Positions 36,285-45,636 of a stretch of DNA of 64,000 bases are shown here, in pieces. The notes below the pieces were generated by a model. The model made no database searches and was not told where the DNA came from. It saw only the letters and a list, made by a program, of their open reading frames with translations. The first letter of the stretch is position 1. Each line of letters opens with the position of its first letter. Position numbers and translations under genes: made by a program. This DNA comes from Acaryochloris sp. CCMEE 5410 (GTDB lineage: Bacteria > Cyanobacteriota > Cyanobacteriia > Thermosynechococcales > Thermosynechococcaceae): NCBI RefSeq assembly GCF_000238775.2, contig NZ_AFEJ02000002.1, forward strand, positions 1,535,501-1,599,500. The letters run 5' to 3'.

Positions 36285-38309
36285 ATGCCCAAGCAAATTA
36301 TCATTGCCGAGCAGCATCGGATCGCTGCCGTATTTTCAGAAGATCAAATCCAAGAACTCATCGTTGCTACCGGCAGTCATCAGGTAGGAGACATCTATCT
36401 AGGTATCGTTGAGAATGTATTACCTGGCATTGATGCTGCCTTTGTGAACATTGGCGATGCTGAACGCAATGGATTTATTCATGTCAGCGACTTGGGTCCG
36501 GTGCGATTAAAGCGTAATTCTGGTGCAATTACCGAGCTGCTTGCCCCCCAGCAAAAAGTATTAGTCCAAATCATGAAGGAGCCCACAGGGACTAAAGGTC
36601 CACGGCTCACGGGGAATATATCTTTACCCGGTCGCTATCTAGTCCTTATGCCTTCAGGGCGGGGGGTCAACCTTTCTCGTCGCATCCGCGCAGAAGACGA
36701 ACGAAGTCGTTTACGGGCTCTCGGTATTTTAATTAAGCCTGCAGGTATGGGCCTGTTGGTTCGCACGGAAGCCGAAGGGGTCGCAGAAGAAGCCATCATT
36801 GAAGATTTGGAACTCCTGCAGCGACAATGGGAAAGTGTCCAGCAGCAAGCCGCTTCAACTCGAGCCCCTGCCCTACTCGATCGAGATACAGACTTTATCC
36901 AAAGAGTTCTCCGGGACGTCTATAGCAGTAACGTCAATCGAATTGTCGTGGACTCTACCCCAGGGCTAAAACGGGTCAAACAGCATCTAGTCAACTGGAA
37001 CAATACCGATAAATTGCCCCAAGGGGTGCTGGTGGATCAGCATCGTGAATCCACCTCCATCCTGGAATATTTCCGCGTTAATGCGGCCATCCGAGAAGCC
37101 TTAAAGCCCAGGGTTGACCTACCATCTGGTGGATATATCATTATTGAGAAAACGGAAGCCCTCACTGTTGTTGACGTCAACTCCGGCTCTTTCACTCGCT
37201 CCGCTACCGCCCGAGAGACTGTTTTGTGGACCAACTGCGAGGCTGCTGCAGAAATCGCTCGTCAGCTGCGATTACGGAACATCGCTGGTGTGATTATTAT
37301 CGACTTCATCGATATGGACTCTCGCCGCGATCAGCTACAAGTCCTAGAACATTTCAACAAAGCCCTCAAAGCTGACAAAGCTCGCCCTCAAATTGCTCAA
37401 CTAACCGAATTAGGCTTAGTCGAACTAACTCGCAAACGACAGGGACAAAATATTTACGAGCTATTTGGGACTCCTTGCCCTGCCTGCAGTGGTCTTGGAC
37501 ATCTGGTCCATCTGCCCGGTGAAGCGGCACCAACCGTCGGTGAAGTGGAATGGTCTGAACCCTCCAAACCTTCACTCACCAGTACATCCGGTGTTCCTCT
37601 ACCCGGCATCTCGGCGAACTTAAATGATCAGATACCTCTCGATCCATCGGATGACCTACAAGAGCTTGATTTAACCAATCATCCTAGCTACCAAGAACGA
37701 GGCAATCGTCGACGCCGACGCCGGTCTCGATTAGGGGATAATTTGTCCCGTGAATCCCTCAGTCCTCGTTTAGTTCGTAATGGGTCTGCCTCCGATTCTA
37801 AACCCATTAAAAGCACGAGCGATACCAATGGCTCAAGCTCTAGCAAGAGCGGAGGAAATGAACGGTCTCGGGGTCGCTCCAGTACTCGTCAGCGTCAAGA
37901 AATGCCCCCAGAAGTCATCTCAGTGACCATGACTCCTGAAGAACAAGATATCTACGCTTTTATGGGCATTTCACCGACGGTCCTATTCCCAGGAGAGATA
38001 AAAAAACCTAAATCAGCCATTGTGGAAATCCTCGCACCAGGGGAGACCCCATCTACGCCTGATACAACAGCAACCAAAGTTATCACCAAAGAACTAGTCG
38101 TTGCCAAAGACACCAAAGCCGATGCGGATGATGTTGACACAACCAAACCGGAAGAGACTCAAGTTGAACCCGTCTTGGTTGCCACACCTGAACCGACCGA
38201 AGAGAAACCAGCTGACCCCGCTCGCACGTCCACTCGTCGCCGTCGTCGCCGCTCTTCCGCCTCATCGGCCAAGCAGCTTTCCTTAGACCCGAATGAAAGT
38301 TCTGAATGA
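36285..38309 (+). CDS. rne: Ribonuclease E/G
   Basis: This 674-residue endoribonuclease of RNA decay has an N-terminal RNase H-like region, an S1 domain (about 35-115: GDIYLGIVENVLPGIDAAFVNIG, GFIHVSDLG), a catalytic DNase I-like domain with metal ligands in VIIIDFIDMDS, and the Zn-link TPCPACSG (Cys398, Cys401). The catalytic core ends near 415. The rest is disordered, with basic runs (RRRRRRSRL near 470) and the C-terminal RRRRRRSSA, the arginine-rich nonapeptide known in cyanobacterial RNase E to bind polynucleotide phosphorylase. No rnhB follows; the next gene is convergent. Confidence 0.95.
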   Translation: MPKQIIIAEQHRIAAVFSEDQIQELIVATGSHQVGDIYLGIVENVLPGIDAAFVNIGDAERNGFIHVSDLGPVRLKRNSGAITELLAPQQKVLVQIMKEPTGTKGPRLTGNISLPGRYLVLMPSGRGVNLSRRIRAEDERSRLRALGILIKPAGMGLLVRTEAEGVAEEAIIEDLELLQRQWESVQQQAASTRAPALLDRDTDFIQRVLRDVYSSNVNRIVVDSTPGLKRVKQHLVNWNNTDKLPQGVLVDQHRESTSILEYFRVNAAIREALKPRVDLPSGGYIIIEKTEALTVVDVNSGSFTRSATARETVLWTNCEAAAEIARQLRLRNIAGVIIIDFIDMDSRRDQLQVLEHFNKALKADKARPQIAQLTELGLVELTRKRQGQNIYELFGTPCPACSGLGHLVHLPGEAAPTVGEVEWSEPSKPSLTSTSGVPLPGISANLNDQIPLDPSDDLQELDLTNHPSYQERGNRRRRRRSRLGDNLSRESLSPRLVRNGSASDSKPIKSTSDTNGSSSSKSGGNERSRGRSSTRQRQEMPPEVISVTMTPEEQDIYAFMGISPTVLFPGEIKKPKSAIVEILAPGETPSTPDTTATKVITKELVVAKDTKADADDVDTTKPEETQVEPVLVATPEPTEEKPADPARTSTRRRRRRSSASSAKQLSLDPNESSE

Positions 38310-38324
38310 CGGTTGGACACAGCC

Positions 38325-39053
38325 TTATAAATACTGCTTGAAAAGCTGTTGAACCTGGAGCCAACTCTGAGCTGCCGCTTCAGGCTGATAGCTGGCCCGC
38401 TGATCACAGAAGAAACCATGGTCGGCAGGGTACATAAACACTTGATGACGGATCTGGTGTGCTTGCAACTCAGCCTGAATTTGCGCCACATCCGTAGGTG
38501 GAATCAAAGGGTCCTCAGTGCCAAAAAAAGCATAGAGCACCCCTGAAATTTGAGGGGTTAAGGATAGCGTCGGCGCTCCCCCTCCTGGTGTCATCATGGT
38601 GATACCCGCCCCATAGAAGGATGCTGTCGCCTGAATCTCTGGCAAAGTCGCTGCTAAATAGGCGACATGTCCACCAAAACAGAATCCAATGGTGCCAAAA
38701 GATGATTGAACCGGTTCTTGTTGCTGGAGATAAACCAACGTAGCTCGGGTATCACTTAACAAGTCAGCAGCGGTCGTTTGATTTTTATACGTTCTTCCTA
38801 GTTCTAAATCAGCAGGACTATACCCCACTTCAAATCCTGGAGCTTGGCGTTGGTAAAGGGCAGGGGCAATCGCCACATAGCCCAGCTGAGCGATCCGATC
38901 CGTAACAGATCGGATGTGCTCATTGACCCCAAATACTTCTTGAAAGACAACAATACCTGGCCAGGTCCCCGCGCCGATCGGTTTGGCCACATAGGCTTCT
39001 ATGGGGATATCTCCAGTATGAAGGGTCACCGATTGGGCTTGAGTTTCTACCAC
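38325..39053 (-). CDS. Dienelactone hydrolase family protein
   Basis: This alpha/beta hydrolase has the Cys-Asp-His triad of the dienelactone hydrolase family: IGFCFGGH (nucleophile Cys in G-x-C-x-G), FGTEDPLIPP (Asp) and YPADHGFF (His). WPGIVVFQEVFGVNEHIRSVTDRIAQLGYVAIAPALY is the typical oxyanion and lid region. The frame stays open to 39230, but family members begin near VVETQAQSVTLHTG; GTG 39053 with GGGGAAAAGAAG upstream is my choice, giving 242 residues. The longer reading would overlap the divergent GntR-family gene. The natural substrate is unknown. Confidence 0.85.
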   Translation of the reverse strand: MVETQAQSVTLHTGDIPIEAYVAKPIGAGTWPGIVVFQEVFGVNEHIRSVTDRIAQLGYVAIAPALYQRQAPGFEVGYSPADLELGRTYKNQTTAADLLSDTRATLVYLQQQEPVQSSFGTIGFCFGGHVAYLAATLPEIQATASFYGAGITMMTPGGGAPTLSLTPQISGVLYAFFGTEDPLIPPTDVAQIQAELQAHQIRHQVFMYPADHGFFCDQRASYQPEAAAQSWLQVQQLFKQYL

Positions 39054-39247
39054 TACACTTCTTTTCCCCTGGATTACGCCATGTCTAGTGTCTCGAAATA
39101 TCTGGGGTTTGGGAAGGGATTTGACGATGAGAATTGATAGGCTTGGCAACTGAACTCTTGCAGAAAGAACTGATTTAAGTCTGTCAATCCTTCTCTTCAG
39201 CTCATATGATAGAGGGATTGCTGCTTTCACATTGCCCTTGGCCTATG

Positions 39248-40261
39248 ATGGTCCAGTTTAAAATTCAGCCGGATAGCGAGATTCCGGCCTCGACGCAGTT
39301 ATTTAACCAAGTCTGCTTTGCGATCGCATCTCGGCAGTTCGCCCCTGGCTACCGACTCCCCAGTACTCGACAGCTGGCCATGCAAACGGGGCTTCATCGC
39401 AATACGATCAGCAAAGTCTATGAACGCCTCGAAAATGCGGGCTTTGTAGAAGCCCAAGTGGGATCTGGGATTTATGTTCGAGCCTTAGGCCAGGAATCCT
39501 TACCGATCACGGAAGAAGAAACGGCCACTCCGGTTCCTGAACTGATTGAGCAAAGTTTAGACGGCTTTCTTCAACGAGGCTACACCCTCAAACAGGTAGA
39601 AGAACTATTTCTCAATGCCATCACTGAGCGTCTGCGGGCCAGCACCCGCGTCATAGTCACCGTCCCTAAGCATGACTGGGGGGCGGGTGAAATTATGGTG
39701 CAGGAGCTTCAGCAAGCCTTATCGATCACCATTCAGTTAGTGGCCCTAGAAGAGCTAGCCACGGACTTAAAAATCCGTAAAGCAGCGACGGTGCTGACGG
39801 TTCGCTATTTTGCCACCCAAGCCGAAGAAATTTTGGCCGATGTGCAGTCCAAACACAAAGACCCCAAAGCTTTTCGCATTATCCCCATCGACATTTATGA
39901 CTACTCGGAGGAACTTGAGCTGATTAAAGCCTTACCCGAAGGCAGTCGTCTGGGGTTAGTCAGTCTCAGCCCTGGCACCTTAGGGGTTGCTGAAGTCATG
40001 ATTTATAGCCTTCGGGGGGAAGATATTTACGTCATGAGTGCTGAGTGTAAGGATACCTACAAACTCAATGCCGTTATCCGCCATGCTCAAACCATTATTT
40101 GCGATCAAGCCAGTTTTGATCCCTTAAAAGCCGCAGTTATTGCAGCAGAACCAGATCTAATTCGTCTCCCTAAGCTGGTGTGCTGTCGCAATTACATCGA
40201 TCCACAATCCATTGAATTATTACAGCGAGAATTAGGCATAGAAGATCCATCTAACGCTTAA
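39248..40261 (+). CDS. GntR-family transcriptional regulator
   Basis: Residues 1-75 form the GntR winged helix: SEIPASTQLFNQVCFAIASRQFAPGYRLPSTRQLAMQTGLHRNTISKVYERLENAGFVEAQVGSGIYV. The remaining 260 residues are an effector or dimer domain not of the aminotransferase (MocR) type, with alternating strand-helix pattern (RVIVTVPKHDWGAGEIMVQEL, RIIPIDIYDYSEE, GLVSLSPGTLGVAEVM). Similar proteins occur across cyanobacteria; the ligand is unknown. ATG 39248 or 39245 is chosen over the open-frame start at 39206. It is divergent from the dienelactone hydrolase gene, so it may control it. Confidence 0.87.
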   Translation: MVQFKIQPDSEIPASTQLFNQVCFAIASRQFAPGYRLPSTRQLAMQTGLHRNTISKVYERLENAGFVEAQVGSGIYVRALGQESLPITEEETATPVPELIEQSLDGFLQRGYTLKQVEELFLNAITERLRASTRVIVTVPKHDWGAGEIMVQELQQALSITIQLVALEELATDLKIRKAATVLTVRYFATQAEEILADVQSKHKDPKAFRIIPIDIYDYSEELELIKALPEGSRLGLVSLSPGTLGVAEVMIYSLRGEDIYVMSAECKDTYKLNAVIRHAQTIICDQASFDPLKAAVIAAEPDLIRLPKLVCCRNYIDPQSIELLQRELGIEDPSNA

Positions 40262-40494
40262 ATCCGTGTTTATTATCCTTTCTTTACTGCAGCTTATATT
40301 TTTCTAGACCAAAGGATAAACCCTGTCATCAAAGTCTTTTTACCGAGATGCTTGAGCCCCACCAGTTCGAGTTGCAAAAACTTAGGATAAAGATGTAAAG
40401 GGTTCATGTAGTACTGAGTTAGAGTTGGCAAAAATCGCTAGACTAAACCCAATTCCAAGAAGCAACCCACATTCTGCATTACGAGAAACCAACC

Positions 40495-41754
40495 ATGAAC
40501 GTCAGCCTCAGTCTGGCCCTAAACGATGACCAACTTGATGCATCCCAAGGAACGCAACAACGGCAATTATCCATTGCTGTGTCTGCCATTCACGACACGG
40601 GATTGAACAATGGCACTCGCAACGCGCCCTTGAACCTCTGTCTGATATTGGATCACAGTGGCTCAATGACGGGCCGTCCGTTAACAACGGTCAAAGAAGC
40701 GGCCCAAAGCCTGATCGATCGACTCAATCCTGGCGATCGCATTGCTGTCGTAGCCTTTGATCACCACGCCAAAGTCCTGGTGCCCAATCAACTCGTGGAA
40801 GACCCCGAGCAAATTAAAGCCCTGATCCAAAGGCTTGAGCCTAAAGGGGGCACTGCCATTGATGATGGTATGAAGCTAGGGATTGAAGAGTTAGCGGTCG
40901 GTAAACAAGGCACGATTTCCCAAGCTTTTCTGCTCACAGATGGTGAAAATGAACATGGCGATAATCAGCGCTGTCAACAGTTTGCTGAGCTAGCAGCAGG
41001 GTATAACATAACACTCAATACCCTAGGCTTTGGCAGTCATTGGAATGAAGATGTCCTGGAAGGCATCGCGGATTCTGGGGGAGGAAGCCTCTCCTTTATC
41101 GAAAAGCCAGAGAATGCCGTAGATGTGTTCAATAGCCTGTTTACCCGCATTGAGACCGTCAGCTTAACCAATGCCCATTTCTTAATTTCCCTAAACCCCG
41201 GGGTCCGGCTGGCGAATCTCAAACCTGTAGCTCAAGTCACCCCCGAGACCGTAGAGCTACCAATTACAGAGGAAGGCGAGTTGGCCATTATTCGGATCGG
41301 AGATCTGATGACCCAAATGCAACGGACGGTACTAGCCAATCTTTATATTGACCAGCTCCCATCAGGTCGACAGACTATTGCTACCCTTCAGGTCCGCTAT
41401 GACAATCCTGCGTTGGAACAAACGGATCTGCTCTCCGAGAAAATCCCGGTTGAAATTGAGGTGACGGAAAGTTATCAACCCTCTTCGAACCCAGACGTTC
41501 AGAAAAATATTTTGGCGTTAGCCAAATATCGTCAGACGCAAATTGCAGAAACAAAGCTGCAGGAAGGCGATCGTGCGGGTGCAGCAACCATGCTGCAAAT
41601 GGCCGCAACTACTGCCTTGCAAATGGGGGATGAAAATGCTGCCACAATCTTACAAGGCAGCGCCACTCGTCTACAGGCAGGAGAAGAGCTGTCGGATAGC
41701 GATCGCAAAAAAACCCGCATCGTGTCCAAAACGACATTACAAGCCCCTTCCTAA
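40495..41754 (+). CDS. von Willebrand factor A domain protein
   Basis: This 419-residue protein has a VWA domain at about 40-220 with a complete metal-ion-dependent adhesion site: DHSGSM (DxSxS), then GGTAID (Thr) and LTDGEN (Asp). A beta-sandwich-like middle part follows (about 225-330) and then a helical, Gln-rich C-terminus with repeated LQ-x-x-x-x-AAT-x-LQ pattern. No signal peptide or membrane segment, so it is likely cytoplasmic. Such stand-alone bacterial VWA proteins often work with MoxR-type ATPases or in stress and kinase systems; no such partner is near. The next gene, 61 bases on, is the site-2 protease. Confidence 0.88.
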   Translation: MNVSLSLALNDDQLDASQGTQQRQLSIAVSAIHDTGLNNGTRNAPLNLCLILDHSGSMTGRPLTTVKEAAQSLIDRLNPGDRIAVVAFDHHAKVLVPNQLVEDPEQIKALIQRLEPKGGTAIDDGMKLGIEELAVGKQGTISQAFLLTDGENEHGDNQRCQQFAELAAGYNITLNTLGFGSHWNEDVLEGIADSGGGSLSFIEKPENAVDVFNSLFTRIETVSLTNAHFLISLNPGVRLANLKPVAQVTPETVELPITEEGELAIIRIGDLMTQMQRTVLANLYIDQLPSGRQTIATLQVRYDNPALEQTDLLSEKIPVEIEVTESYQPSSNPDVQKNILALAKYRQTQIAETKLQEGDRAGAATMLQMAATTALQMGDENAATILQGSATRLQAGEELSDSDRKKTRIVSKTTLQAPS

Positions 41755-41815
41755 CCCGTAGAGCGATGCTCGATCCATCTGCCACGCTGCTCACATCATT
41801 CACCCAACAGCACCT

Positions 41816-43319
41816 ATGACTGGCTTACTTTTTTTGGCCGCTTTTGTAATTCTCGGAGTCGGCTATCAACGCGCCCGTCCCATGGGACAAATTGGCGTTT
41901 TAGCCTGGTTTCAATCCCTGGTCCTTATGGGACCCTGGCTGCTCATGTTTGGTCTGCTTAGTTTGGGGATTACCCTCAATCTAGCGAGCGTTCTGTTGAT
42001 GGTCGTCTTGTCTGTTAGCCTCTATATCATCCTAGGCCGACGATTACGCTCTTTAGCCAATCAAGACTCCCAGCAGGTTCGTCCCCCAAACACCCCAGAT
42101 CGCTCTTCCACAGAATCAGCAACAGCCCCTAACCCAGATAATCCTACTACTGATAGCAAAGCCCCCGAGTCTCAGCCCTTGAGGTTCCCCAACGACAATT
42201 GCCCCGCCTCCCATTTCAGCAGACGATCTCAAAGCCATCCAGGGAATCTTTGGCATTGACACTTTTTTTGCCACAGAAACCATTCCCTATCAAGATGGGG
42301 TGATTATTCAGGGAAATTTGAGAGGAGATGCCCCCACCGTTCATTCCGAGTTAACCCAACAACTCGAATCAAGATTGCCAGAGCAGTATCGTTTATTTCT
42401 GGTCGAGAATACGGACGAAAAACCCATCGTCATTGTCTTACCGCGACGCAACGATCCAAAAGTCGGTGGGTGGACCCAAAAGCTGTTTGCAACCATTCTC
42501 AGTTTAGCTACCATTGGATCCTGCCTTATTACAAGTGCCTTTTTATTGTCTTTCAACCTCGTTGAACAACCCGAGCGGTTATCAGAAGCACTCCCTATCG
42601 GCTTAGGATTAGTGGGCGTGTTAGTCGCCCATGAAGTTGGCCATCAGATTAGTGCCCAACGCTATCAGGTGCGTTTAAGTTGGCCCTTCCCTTTTCCAGC
42701 CCTACAAATTGGTTCTTTTGGTGTCTTTAATCGGTTTGAATCTCTACTTCCTAATCGCCAAAGCTTATTTGATATCGCCTTTTCTGGCCCGGCTGCTGGG
42801 GGTTTATTTTCTCTCACATTGCTTATTTTGGGATTAATTTTGTCCCCGTCCAGCCCTATCTTACCCCTTGATATTTCGTTTCTGAGAGGGTCGATTTTAG
42901 TGGGGATGTTAGCGCGTCTGTTCTTGGGAGATACCTTGCAAGTCTCCAGCATCTTGGTTCATCCCTTAGTCGGTGTAGGCTGGATTGGCCTAGTTATAAC
43001 AGCCCTGAATTTAATGCCTGCTGGCTCTTTAGATGGAGGACGGATTATTCAAGCCATCTATGGACGAAAAATTGCGCGTTTAAGCACCTGGATTACCCTT
43101 GTGATACTGGCTCTGATTGCCATCGCCAACCCCATTGCCTTGTATTGGGCCATCATTATTTTGCTCCTTCAGCGAGATTTAGAACGTCCCAGCCTTAATG
43201 AGCTTACGGAACCAGATGATACCCGAGCAGCATTAGGATTAGCGGCTTTATTTATCATGGTGGCCATCCTTATGCCGCTTTCTCCAAGTTTAGCGACCCG
43301 TATTGGTATTGGTACGTAG
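41816..43319 (+). pseudogene. Site-2 protease (M50, EGY/slr0643-like), split by a one-base frameshift
   Basis: The first 125 or so codons (41816 onward) encode two membrane segments and a low-complexity linker ending ESQPLRFP. From 42183 the reading continues in the +1 frame as TTIAPPPISADDLKAIQGIFGIDTFFATETIPYQDGVIIQGNLRG, the conserved middle of the family, then the metalloprotease domain with HEVGHQ (HExxH) and NLMPAGSLDGG (third zinc ligand). One extra C in the CCCC at 42187-42190 explains the break; with three Cs the protein is continuous, near 500 residues. The 3' part alone could start at GTG 42300. It could be a real mutation, a phase-variable tract or a sequence error. Confidence 0.85.
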
Positions 43320-43496
43320 TAGCATGTCTAACCATAAGGCATAGCAATGAGGATTAATTAGGTGAGCAAGGCAAACGGACGTCGAGGCTTATCTGATTCT
43401 CATCAGGGTTGGCCTGAGCTGAGAGACGTGGAGAGTGATGAATGGCTAATCTAGCATCGAGCATTCCCCTGCCATACACCAGTCTCAGGTGAATTC

Positions 43497-44048
43497 ATGC
43501 AACGTTCCCATGCCAAGTCGGTCATTCTCTTTTTGCTAATCAGCAGTTTATGGCCCATCCCTGGGTTAGGACAGAGTCAGGCTACACAGATCTCGCTAGA
43601 CCAAGCCAAGCAGGAGCTCAAGGCAGGGCAATATAATCAAGCTGAAATTCATCTACGTCAGATTGTGCAAGATCAACCTCAGTCGGCCGAGGCCTATTTC
43701 AATTTAGGGCTAAGCCTACATCTACAGCTCGAATTAGACGAAGCGATAAAAACCTACGAACAGGCGATCCAACTTGACCCCACTTACGACCGCCCTTATA
43801 CCAATATGGGGTTAGCGTTGATTGAAGCCAATCAACTGGATGAAGCCAGTACTGTATTCAAACAGGTCTTATCTTTACCAGAACGCCCCGAACAACCTGC
43901 TAGCATCCACACCTTGGCCCACTACAATTTAGCCATTATCCTCAAACGGCAAGGCAAGCTAGATGCTGCACAGCAGGAGGTTCAGGCAGCTCTAGCCATC
44001 ACACCTGGTTTTACGCAAGCTCAAACGCTCCAACAAATGCTGAACTGA
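43497..44048 (+). CDS. Exported TPR-repeat protein
   Basis: This 183-residue protein has a signal peptide (MQRSHAKSVILFLLISSLWPIPGLGQ, about 26 residues), followed by three to four tetratricopeptide repeats: AKQELKAGQYNQAEIHLRQIVQDQPQ, AEAYFNLGLSLHLQLELDEAIKTYEQAIQLDP, RPYTNMGLALIEANQLDEASTVFKQVL and YNLAIILKRQGKLDAAQQEVQAAL. Such proteins act as peptide-binding scaffolds in the periplasm. It ends 12 bases before the convergent M16 peptidase gene, also exported, but nothing proves they interact. Confidence 0.88.
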   Translation: MQRSHAKSVILFLLISSLWPIPGLGQSQATQISLDQAKQELKAGQYNQAEIHLRQIVQDQPQSAEAYFNLGLSLHLQLELDEAIKTYEQAIQLDPTYDRPYTNMGLALIEANQLDEASTVFKQVLSLPERPEQPASIHTLAHYNLAIILKRQGKLDAAQQEVQAALAITPGFTQAQTLQQMLN

Positions 44049-44059
44049 AATACTCGCCT

Positions 44060-45613
44060 TTATTTCCCCTTGGACAAGATATAGCCCACGGTGCGATTTT
44101 CAGGCTTAAAGGTCGCTTGGGCAATGCGCTGAACATCTTCTGGAGTAACTGATTCAATCTTTTCAAGTTCACTAAATAGATTGCGCCAATCTCCAGTTTT
44201 GACTTCATACTCTGTCAGCAGCCTTGCCATACCGCTATTCGAATCTAGCGATCGCAATAGGCTAGCCCGAGCCTGGGTTTTCAGACGATCCAAGTCTTGA
44301 ATATCCACCAATTCCGTTTTGAGTTTTGCCAACTCAGCATTCAACGCAGTAGCGACTTCATCTACCGTATGTCCAGGGGCTGTTAACGCGTAGAACAACA
44401 TCAGGTTCGGATATTTGTCCCCAGGGAAGCCACTAAAGCCTTCGGCACTCAAGGCAATCTTCTGCGATTCCACTAAGGACTTATAAAGCCGAGATGTGCG
44501 GCCATCACTCAGCAAGCTAGCAATCAGTTCATAGATGACATGATCTGGATCGCTAATGGCCGGACGATGATAGCCTTCTAGATACCAAGGTTGGGACTTT
44601 AGCTCCAGAGTGACAGACTTTGTTTTCTGCTGTGGAGGTTCTACCTCCGTGACTTTAGGCGGCTGCGATCGCGACTTGAAGCGGCCAAAATAAGTTTTCG
44701 CAAGCTTCTTCACCTCTTTGGGATTCACATCTCCCACAACGGCAATAGTTAAATTACCAGGGCCATAGTAGGTATCAAAGAAGTCTTGAACATTCTGGCG
44801 AGTTAAATTGCGAAGATCTTTTTCATAGCCAATCACCGGCTGCAGATAAGGGTGGATATCAAAGGCTTCGCCTAAGAAGACTTCCACCATTTTGCCGATG
44901 GGGGAATTATCCGTGCGTAGCCGCCGTTCTTCTAAGATGACTTCTTTTTCCTTATAGAACTCCCGAAAAACAGGCTCTAAGAAGCGCTCTGATTCCAAAG
45001 ACATCCAGAGTTCCAGCTTATTGGCAGGCAAACTATAGAAATAGCGAGTCGCATCTGAAGAGGTCGTGGCATTAAGGCCCACTCCCCCTTCTTGATTGAT
45101 AATTTGGCCCATCTCATTTTGCTTGACCAGTTCCCCGGCTTGCTTGGAAACTTCAGCAAATTCTTGGGTTAAGGATTGGACAGCTTGCTCATCTTTTTTT
45201 GCTTTAGCCGCTTGGATTTGGTCAAAGAGTTTGTCTTGCTGCTCTAAAAGTGGCTCTTCAGACTCATAGTCTGTCGCACCAATCCGGCGAGTGCCTTTGA
45301 ACGCTAAATGTTCTAGATAATGGGCAACCCCCGTTTGTCCCACTGGTTCATCAGAACCACCCACATCTGCATAAGTATGCAACGCAACAACAGGTGCCTG
45401 ATGTCTTTCTAGAACAATAAACTTCAGGCCATTTTTGAGCCGGAATGTTGTCACCTTATCCTTGACACGGTCCAGATAGGGTTGGATAGATTGACCCACT
45501 TCTGCTGGAGGGGATTTCGGGGTTTCTGCCCAAACCGGTTGACTATAAAGAGCGAGGCTAACAAAGGCAGCCAATAGCAACAAAGCAATTTTGTGTAATC
45601 TAGACAACCGCAT
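44060..45613 (-). CDS. M16-family zinc metallopeptidase (processing-protease type)
   Basis: This 517-residue protein has a signal peptide (residues 1-28, cut near VWA-E). The inverzincin motif HYLEHLAF (HxxEH) lies near residue 82, with the downstream Glu in LWMSLESERF region supplying the third ligand. The rest shows the two-domain M16 layout (RRLRTDNSPIGKMVEVFLGEAF, GNLTIAVVGDVNPKEVKKLAKTYFGRF, SDGRTSRLYKSLVE). Bacterial members cleave small peptides or envelope proteins. AGGAG is only one base before the ATG, so translation may be weak, or the true start may differ. The SPOR-like repeat gene lies 23 bases upstream on the same strand. Confidence 0.92.
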   Translation of the reverse strand: MRLSRLHKIALLLLAAFVSLALYSQPVWAETPKSPPAEVGQSIQPYLDRVKDKVTTFRLKNGLKFIVLERHQAPVVALHTYADVGGSDEPVGQTGVAHYLEHLAFKGTRRIGATDYESEEPLLEQQDKLFDQIQAAKAKKDEQAVQSLTQEFAEVSKQAGELVKQNEMGQIINQEGGVGLNATTSSDATRYFYSLPANKLELWMSLESERFLEPVFREFYKEKEVILEERRLRTDNSPIGKMVEVFLGEAFDIHPYLQPVIGYEKDLRNLTRQNVQDFFDTYYGPGNLTIAVVGDVNPKEVKKLAKTYFGRFKSRSQPPKVTEVEPPQQKTKSVTLELKSQPWYLEGYHRPAISDPDHVIYELIASLLSDGRTSRLYKSLVESQKIALSAEGFSGFPGDKYPNLMLFYALTAPGHTVDEVATALNAELAKLKTELVDIQDLDRLKTQARASLLRSLDSNSGMARLLTEYEVKTGDWRNLFSELEKIESVTPEDVQRIAQATFKPENRTVGYILSKGK

Positions 45614-45636
45614 TCTCCTTTGTAATGGCGTCGGAG

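Noticed and set aside
42300-43319. Calling the 3' half of the site-2 protease as an intact gene
   Set aside because: Conserved text continues upstream of the GTG in the same frame to about 42183, so the gene is the 3' part of a longer, frameshifted one.
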